Shown: positions 59,363-64,000 of the stretch, piece after piece
How positions within the stretch are numbered: position 1 is the first letter of the stretch
Layout: every line of letters starts with the position of its first letter
Origin: Nitrincola alkalisediminis
GTDB lineage: Bacteria > Pseudomonadota > Gammaproteobacteria > Pseudomonadales > Balneatricaceae
Assembly: GCF_009821115.1 (NCBI RefSeq)
Contig: NZ_VYTY01000002.1
Span: forward strand, 429,279-493,278
Direction: 5' to 3'
DNA: 64,000 nt
Position numbers and translations under genes: made by a program
The notes under the pieces: generated by a model
Databases searched by the model: none
What the model was told of the DNA's origin: nothing
Seen by the model: only the letters and a program-made list of their open reading frames with translations

Positions 59363-59800
59363 TTATAGTGAAAGTCTTAATAATACTGGCTGATAGTCAG
59401 CCAATTCGAAAAATACAGATGAAACCCAGCGTGCGATGACGAAGCCAATCATGAGTCCAGCAAACGACATAATAATCATCCATCCCTCAGACACTCCTTG
59501 GGAGTAAGACAACATTGCCGTTACTATCATCAAAGACAAGGGCAGTAAGTACAATAGTAGAGAAGCCTTTAAAATTGCCTGCTCATTCAGGCCAATCACA
59601 ACCTGTTGACCCGGTTGAGCCTCTAACCCACTTGGGTTGTCAATGAGCAACTCGGATACCCGATTCCCCCATAAAGACGTCAATTTTTTTTGTCCACATC
59701 CATCACGCGACGAACAAGTTTGACAGGCACTAAGTCGTTTGGTTTCAACAACAAGAGCTTTATCTAAGACTCTAATGACTTTTGCCGTTTCTTCGACCAC
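59363..59800 (-). CDS. rseC: RseC/MucC family regulator of sigma-E
   Basis: A 145-residue inner-membrane protein. The N-terminal part has a Cys-rich motif, CQTCSSRDGCG (about 26-36), able to bind an Fe-S cluster or act in redox sensing in the family. Two membrane helices lie at about 76-96 and 106-124. In E. coli RseC is a mild positive factor for sigma-E and is linked to the SoxR-reducing system. It follows the RseA fusion by five bases and precedes mucD by 20. Confidence 0.9.
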   Translation of the reverse strand: MVEETAKVIRVLDKALVVETKRLSACQTCSSRDGCGQKKLTSLWGNRVSELLIDNPSGLEAQPGQQVVIGLNEQAILKASLLLYLLPLSLMIVTAMLSYSQGVSEGWMIIMSFAGLMIGFVIARWVSSVFFELADYQPVLLRLSL

Positions 59801-59805
59801 TGGGA

Positions 59806-60624
59806 CTACCTGCTAACGTCAACAGAAGAGGCAATTCTCTCGGCTATCATAATTGGCATATTCCCGACAACTGTTACAAATTTATCGCCTTGAATTTTAC
59901 CTACCGCGATATAATCACCCACATTCGACACACCTTCCTGAAGAGCCTGCCGACCTCTGTCTTCAATTGTCACAGAGAAGGCTTGCCGACCATTTGAAAA
60001 AACCATGACCTCGCCGTGCTGAACAGACTCATGACGTATGTTTCGGAACCCATCTGGTAGCCAGCCAATAGACCATTGCGGATATCGCTGATCCGAAATG
60101 TAAAATTGATGCTGATCAACATAACGTTGCAAAGTATCTTTTGACCGGATAATTTCAGATGAGTGGTCTAACTGAGTCGACGATATCCCACCAAACCTTG
60201 CTTGCTGAGCATAAGATGATGCTGTGCTTGGATTAGCGGCTATGCTTGGTAGAGTGACAACTGCATCATTAGACGGAGATTGCCACCCAGCGCCAAGAAT
60301 AATAACAGCTGTAACGGATGCAGCGACGGCCATACTGGCTAGTGACTTCCAAAAATTACTTTGGTGCCCATTGATTATGTCTACCGATTCATCGCGTTGC
60401 TGTTTAACGTCTGACTCATTAATTGCAGACATCACCGCGGAACTCAGATCAGTTGTATAGACAGAGTGTGACTCATTCTTCATGAGTGACGAAATCAAGT
60501 GATAACGACGCCACTTATCGACCTCGGGAGAATTTCCTTCAATCTGTTTTAGAATTCGCCTCAACTCTAGTTCACTGACTTCACCATCAACTAGAGCGGA
60601 TAGGGGCTCAGCCTGCTCGTTCAT
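59806..60624 (-). CDS. rseA: Anti-sigma-E protein: RseA N-terminus fused to an RseB C-terminal-like domain
   Basis: A 272-residue protein. Residues 1-70 match the cytoplasmic RseA anti-sigma domain: LSALVDGEV (8-16), WRRYHLISSLM (38-48) and SSAVMSAI (61-68). One membrane helix spans about 92-114. The periplasmic part is far longer than needed for RseA, and its end (about 180-270) resembles the C-terminal domain of RseB/MucB: WLPDGF (188-193), VFSNGRQAFSV (208-218), VTVVGNMP (250-257) and AERIASSV (261-268). The N-terminal LolA-like domain of RseB is missing, and no separate rseB lies in the operon. It probably holds sigma-E at the membrane until DegS/RseP-type proteolysis. The role of the tail in guarding the cleavage site is inference. 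Confidence 0.85.
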   Translation of the reverse strand: MNEQAEPLSALVDGEVSELELRRILKQIEGNSPEVDKWRRYHLISSLMKNESHSVYTTDLSSAVMSAINESDVKQQRDESVDIINGHQSNFWKSLASMAVAASVTAVIILGAGWQSPSNDAVVTLPSIAANPSTASSYAQQARFGGISSTQLDHSSEIIRSKDTLQRYVDQHQFYISDQRYPQWSIGWLPDGFRNIRHESVQHGEVMVFSNGRQAFSVTIEDRGRQALQEGVSNVGDYIAVGKIQGDKFVTVVGNMPIMIAERIASSVDVSR

Positions 60625-60660
60625 CTGCGTACCTCAAACTAAATATAATAAAGCCCAACA

Positions 60661-61251
60661 TCAATCATCTTTTAACAAAGGGGCTATTTCGTTATCGATT
60701 GCCTCTCGTGCCCGAAAAATTCTTGATCTAACCGTACCAACGGGACAATCCATCACTTGAGCTATTTCTTCATAGCTCATTCCTTCTAGCTCACGTAGCG
60801 TGAGGGCAGCACGCAAGTCCTCTGGTAGTTTATCAAGCACTCGATTGATAACATCTTGTAACTCATCACGATAGAGACTATTTTCAGGTGACTCGATATC
60901 ACGTAACTCTGTATCACCATCAAAATACTGTGCATCCATAACATCTACATCGGTATCCGGTGGGCGACGTCCACGAGATACCAAATGGTTCTTGGCTGTG
61001 TTAATTGCGATACGGTACAACCAAGTGTAAAACGCGCTATCACCTCTGAACTTCGGCAGTGCACGGTACGCTTTTATAAAAGACTCTTGTGCAACATCTA
61101 ACGCTTCGTGTTGATCGTATATATAACGGGAAATAAGCCCAATGATCTTGTGCTGATACTTTTTAACCAACAGATCAAAGGCTCGCTTGTCGCCAGCCTG
61201 TACACGCTCAACTAAGAGTTGATCAGCTTGTATCTGATTATCTTCTGACAC
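60661..61251 (-). CDS. rpoE: RNA polymerase sigma-E factor (RpoE/AlgU)
   Basis: A 196-residue ECF sigma factor for envelope stress. Sigma region 2 spans about 25-95 with the -10 recognition helix around DAFYTWLYRIAINTAKNHL; region 4 (about 130-185) has ALTLREMEGMSYEEIA-like ALTLRELEGMSYEEIA and the HTH GTVRSRIFRAREAI. It is followed by the RseA-RseB fusion, rseC and mucD, and diverges from nadB, the arrangement of algU in Pseudomonas. A sigma-E-type promoter lies upstream (61369-61396). Confidence 0.97.
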   Translation of the reverse strand: MSEDNQIQADQLLVERVQAGDKRAFDLLVKKYQHKIIGLISRYIYDQHEALDVAQESFIKAYRALPKFRGDSAFYTWLYRIAINTAKNHLVSRGRRPPDTDVDVMDAQYFDGDTELRDIESPENSLYRDELQDVINRVLDKLPEDLRAALTLRELEGMSYEEIAQVMDCPVGTVRSRIFRAREAIDNEIAPLLKDD

Positions 61252-61368
61252 TCGGATTCCTTATGTAAGCTGGTTAGTTACCCTCTCTAATTGGAGGGTT
61301 TCAGAGTGAGTATGTAATTACTATTACCTGCTTTTCAACCCCGAGCAGTCAAAAAACGATTCTGTAAG

Positions 61369-61396
61369 TATGATCTTTTATTTTGAGTGAAGTTCC
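61369..61396 (-). promoter_or_regulatory. Predicted sigma-E autoregulated promoter of rpoE
   Basis: On the minus strand GGAACTT (complement of 61390-61396), 16 bases, TCATA (complement of 61369-61373). The -35 matches the sigma-E/AlgU consensus GGAACTT perfectly, and the -10 is close to TCTGA/TCAAA. It gives an mRNA leader of about 110 bases before rpoE. Confidence 0.7.
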
Positions 61397-61486
61397 GATC
61401 TAAATATTATTTAATGGCATAAAATACCATACTAAAGTCAAAATCCGTATTATGCTGGATGATAAGCAGTCCAAAGAGACATAACG

Positions 61487-63106
61487 ATGACCAAAACGAA
61501 AGAATACGATGTACTGGTAATTGGCAGTGGAGCTGCAGGATTGACCCTTGCACTCAACTTAGAAGGTCACGCGCATGTCGCCGTACTCAGCAAAAGCTCC
61601 GTCCAAACAGGTTCTACATGGCTAGCACAAGGTGGAATTGCCGCTGTCTTAGATGAAGATGATAAACTGGCCAATCATGTTGCTGATACATTAGTGGCAG
61701 GGGCTCATCTAAGCATTCCATCTGCGGTTGAACACACCATTAACAATGGCCCCGAGGCCATTCAATGGCTGATTGACCAAGGCGTTCCTTTTACAAAGGA
61801 AGGAGAAAGCTATCATCTAACTAAAGAAGGTGGGCACTCTCATCGTCGTATCATTCATGCGTCAGATGCAACAGGACGAGCCGTTGCTGAAACGCTGATT
61901 GAGAAGGCTCTGGAAAAAGAATCGATCGAAATCTTTGAACATCATATTGCAATCGATCTTATTACACGACGAAAGCTTGGCTTACCGAACAATCACTGCA
62001 TCGGCGCCTACGTCCTGAACCACACGACAGGTGAAATCATCGCATTTAAAGCCAAGAAAGTCATTCTTGCCACAGGCGGTGCATCAAAAGCATATCTATA
62101 CACAAGCAACCACGATGGAACAACAGGTGATGGTATCGCCATGGCTTGGCGAGCTGGGTGTAGAGTTGCAAATATGGAATTCAATCAGTTCCACCCGACC
62201 TGCTTATACCATCCAAACGCAAAATCCTTTCTAATTACTGAGGCTGTACGCGGAGAAGGCGGCCTTCTTTTACTGCCTAATGGCGATCGCTTCATGCAAA
62301 ATTTTGACCCCCGGATGGAGTTAGCTCCACGCGATATCGTCGCTCGCGCTATTGACCATGAAATGAAACGCTTAGGGTGCGACTGCGTTTACCTTGATAT
62401 TTCGCACAAACCTGCAGACTTTATTAAAGAGCATTTCCCTACAATCTATGAGCGTTGCAATGAGTATGGAATTGATATTACTAAAGATCCTATCCCTGTT
62501 GTACCGGCAGCGCATTATACCTGCGGTGGAGTCGTGACAGACATAAATGGCTGTACTGACATACCAGGTCTCTATGCAATCGGCGAGACCGCCTTTACGG
62601 GTTTACATGGGGCTAATCGACTTGCTTCAAATTCATTATTAGAGTGTGTTGTCTATGCACGCTCTGCTGCAGAGCATATACGAGAGCAACTTGCAGTCTA
62701 TTCAGATGAAACAAATATTGACCTTCCAGAGTGGGATGAGTCACAAGTTACCGACTCGGATGAAGACGTCATCATTTCACACAACTGGGATGAGATGCGT
62801 CGTTTCATGTGGGATTACGTTGGTATAGTAAGAACAACCAAACGTCTAGCACGTGCACATCATAGAATTGAGATGTTACAAAAGGAAATTTCGGAATACT
62901 ATTCAAACTACAAAATTAGTCGTGACTTAATAGAGTTAAGAAACCTAGCAACTGTTGCTGAACTTATCATTTTGAGTGCTATGCAACGTAAAGAGAGTCG
63001 GGGTTTACACTACACGAAAGACTATCCTGAGGCCGCTAAAGATATAGCGGATACAATTTTAGCACCTAAAAACTATCCTTGGCCCAGTGCAACAAGGTCT
63101 ATTTAA
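61487..63106 (+). CDS. nadB: L-aspartate oxidase
   Basis: FAD enzyme that oxidises aspartate to iminoaspartate, the first step of NAD synthesis. 539 residues. The dinucleotide fold starts [16 protein letters not shown]; the succinate dehydrogenase-like active site includes [28 protein letters not shown] segment (here YTCGGVVTD and [28 protein letters not shown]). The C-terminal helical domain starts around residue 420. It diverges from rpoE and overlaps the ygfX stop by eight bases. Confidence 0.97.
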   Translation: MTKTKEYDVLVIGSGAAGLTLALNLEGHAHVAVLSKSSVQTGSTWLAQGGIAAVLDEDDKLANHVADTLVAGAHLSIPSAVEHTINNGPEAIQWLIDQGVPFTKEGESYHLTKEGGHSHRRIIHASDATGRAVAETLIEKALEKESIEIFEHHIAIDLITRRKLGLPNNHCIGAYVLNHTTGEIIAFKAKKVILATGGASKAYLYTSNHDGTTGDGIAMAWRAGCRVANMEFNQFHPTCLYHPNAKSFLITEAVRGEGGLLLLPNGDRFMQNFDPRMELAPRDIVARAIDHEMKRLGCDCVYLDISHKPADFIKEHFPTIYERCNEYGIDITKDPIPVVPAAHYTCGGVVTDINGCTDIPGLYAIGETAFTGLHGANRLASNSLLECVVYARSAAEHIREQLAVYSDETNIDLPEWDESQVTDSDEDVIISHNWDEMRRFMWDYVGIVRTTKRLARAHHRIEMLQKEISEYYSNYKISRDLIELRNLATVAELIILSAMQRKESRGLHYTKDYPEAAKDIADTILAPKNYPWPSATRSI

Positions 63107-63521
63107 TGTAACGACACATCACACTTAAACGACGAAAATCCGAAGAGGGCATGGAATCTATCGGCAACAATAGATTGACCTGTCCCTCTTCGTTATCCAG
63201 CACTAAATATATCCAAACTTGGTGATGTGAGATTCGCTGAATTTTAGTAAAACGGCGAACTTTACCCTTTAAATCTGTAAGGTGCAATTCGTCAGCATCT
63301 GGATTCCACGTCAGCTTCGAACCTATATGGGTGTTAATATAGGATTTATAGGTTATACCTGCGTAATAACAACAGCCAAAAAGCATCATATAGTAAACGA
63401 CACCACTAAATAGTGGCGTTAGTGATATAGACAATAACGCGACTGTCAGAATTGCAAGAAGAACACTGACGACCAGCGTTGACTGGCCGACTGTCACTTC
63501 AAGATGGTTGAACCCGTTCAA
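63099..63521 (-). CDS. YgfX-like membrane protein
   Basis: A 140-residue protein with two membrane helices (about 17-33 and 37-55), then a beta-rich cytoplasmic domain. The end, [20 protein letters not shown], resembles the YgfX signature D-S-M-x-x-x-x-x-R-x-L. In E. coli YgfX (CptA) is encoded with SdhE (YgfY/CptB) and has been reported to act on cell division and the cytoskeleton proteins FtsZ and MreB. It overlaps sdhE by 23 bases, the conserved pair. Confidence 0.78.
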   Translation of the reverse strand: MNGFNHLEVTVGQSTLVVSVLLAILTVALLSISLTPLFSGVVYYMMLFGCCYYAGITYKSYINTHIGSKLTWNPDADELHLTDLKGKVRRFTKIQRISHHQVWIYLVLDNEEGQVNLLLPIDSMPSSDFRRLSVMCRYIK

Positions 63522-63753
63522 GAATCATCCTTACCATACGTTGTATATCAGCATCCTCTGACTCGCCACGTTGCATCAACCAAGTAAATAAATCCTGATC
63601 CTCACAATCTAACAAACGCACGAAACACCTCTGATCTGCTTCATTCAGACTGCGAAAAGTTGTCTCAACAAAAGGACCTAACAAAACATCTAGCTCTAAC
63701 ATGCCTCTTCGGCACTGCCAAGTTAATCGTCTAATATCTTCTTCTGTATACAT
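63499..63753 (-). CDS. sdhE: FAD assembly factor SdhE
   Basis: Small flavinylation factor for succinate dehydrogenase. 84 residues from the ATG at 63753, which follows AGGTG; a GTG three codons upstream has no room for a ribosome-binding site. The key RGxxE motif is intact in [12 protein letters not shown], where the R-G-M-x-E residues are essential for covalent FAD attachment. Other family blocks are [13 protein letters not shown]. nadB, a flavoprotein gene related to SdhA, lies next to it. Confidence 0.93.
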   Translation of the reverse strand: MYTEEDIRRLTWQCRRGMLELDVLLGPFVETTFRSLNEADQRCFVRLLDCEDQDLFTWLMQRGESEDADIQRMVRMILERVQPS

Positions 63754-63876
63754 TGCACACACCTATTAAAAATGTAAGACAGTTTTAATAATTATATAAG
63801 AAAAGTAAATAGGATGAGTCTTAACAAGACGAAAAAGACGCTTAGATTCAGAGAATCTAACGTTATGACACACAAA

Positions 63877-63911
63877 AGCAAAAAGCCCCTGACTCATGGA
63901 ATCAGGGGCTT
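63877..63911 (-). terminator. Ribosomal RNA operon terminator
   Basis: On the minus strand AAGCCCCTGA (complement of 63902-63911), a 9-base loop, TCAGGGGCTT (complement of 63883-63892), then TTTGCTTTTG. It lies 10 bases after the 5S 3' end. Confidence 0.92.
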
Positions 63912-63921
63912 CTCTAAATAA

Positions 63922-64000
63922 ATGCCTGGCGATGACCTACTCTCACATGGGGAAACCCCACACTACCATCGGCGATGACGCGTTTCACTTCTGAGTTCGG
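63922..64000 (-). rRNA. 5S ribosomal RNA, 3' part (cut by window edge)
   Basis: The minus strand reads CCGAACTCAGAAGTGAAACG and later TGTGAGAGTAGGTCATCGCC, ending CCAGGCAT. These are the conserved loop B/helix III and loop E/terminal helix of bacterial 5S rRNA. The 5' part, and presumably 23S and 16S, lie beyond the right edge. About 79 of the roughly 115 bases are in the window. Confidence 0.97.

Overview
The window is a stretch of gammaproteobacterial chromosome, almost entirely housekeeping genes. GC looks moderate by eye and was not computed. Its gene neighbourhoods match those of Pseudomonas and Oceanospirillales-like relatives: trpGDC-osmC, rpsF-rpsR-DUF2232-rplI-dnaB, rpoE-rseA-rseC-mucD-lepA-lepB-DUF4845-rnc-era-recO-pdxJ-acpS, divergent nadB, dusB-fis-purHD, and cysM-relA-mazG. 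I see no prophage, insertion sequence, CRISPR array, tRNA or plasmid region. The genus cannot be fixed from this sequence.

Layout. 1-5 kb: bioB (cut by the left edge) diverges from comF; then a Na/Pi cotransporter, trmO and bioA. 5-9.2 kb: a hotdog thioesterase converges on dnaB, followed by rplI, a DUF2232 membrane protein, rpsR and rpsF. 9.2-12.1 kb: an OsmC-family gene and trpC-trpD-trpG. 12.3-16.3 kb: an M48 lipoprotein protease, a membrane-anchored cold-shock-domain protein, slyX and plsB. 16.3-20.7 kb (minus): rsmJ, uppP, tsaB, ubiX, mpl. 20.9-26 kb: fbp, ppa, uraA-upp, a hypoxanthine-guanine phosphoribosyltransferase and an orphan ParA ATPase. 26.4-34.7 kb (plus): accBC, prmA, a DUF3426 protein, dusB-fis, purH-purD. 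35-42.4 kb (plus): prkA-yeaH-spoVR, a HIT protein, a short phosphate acyltransferase and ackA. 42.4-51.3 kb (minus): rlmB, a tiny Cys-rich gene, adk, ppc, mazG, relA, cysM. 51.4-61.3 kb (minus): acpS back to rpoE, covering cofactor synthesis, RNA processing, signal peptidase and envelope stress. 61.5-64 kb: nadB, ygfX, sdhE and the 3' end of a 5S rRNA with its operon terminator.

The most unusual feature is in the sigma-E operon. No separate rseB lies between rseA and rseC. Instead, the 272-residue anti-sigma protein carries an RseA-type N-terminus, one membrane helix, and a periplasmic tail resembling the C-terminal domain of RseB/MucB. The LolA-like lipid-sensing domain of RseB is absent from the locus, which suggests a simplified envelope-stress sensor in one polypeptide. 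A sigma-E-type promoter (GGAACTT, 16 bases, TCATA) precedes rpoE, consistent with autoregulation.

Other regulatory signals read from sequence: a BirA-like operator over the bioB -35 box and the comF start; an rpsF leader that can sequester its own ribosome-binding site; a perfect match to the extended sigma-S -10 element upstream of prkA; a dnaB promoter lying inside the longest dnaB open frame; and strong terminators after rplI, accC, purD, adk and the rRNA operon. Ten or more coding starts were moved downstream from the longest open frame using ribosome-binding sites, 4-base overlaps and family lengths.
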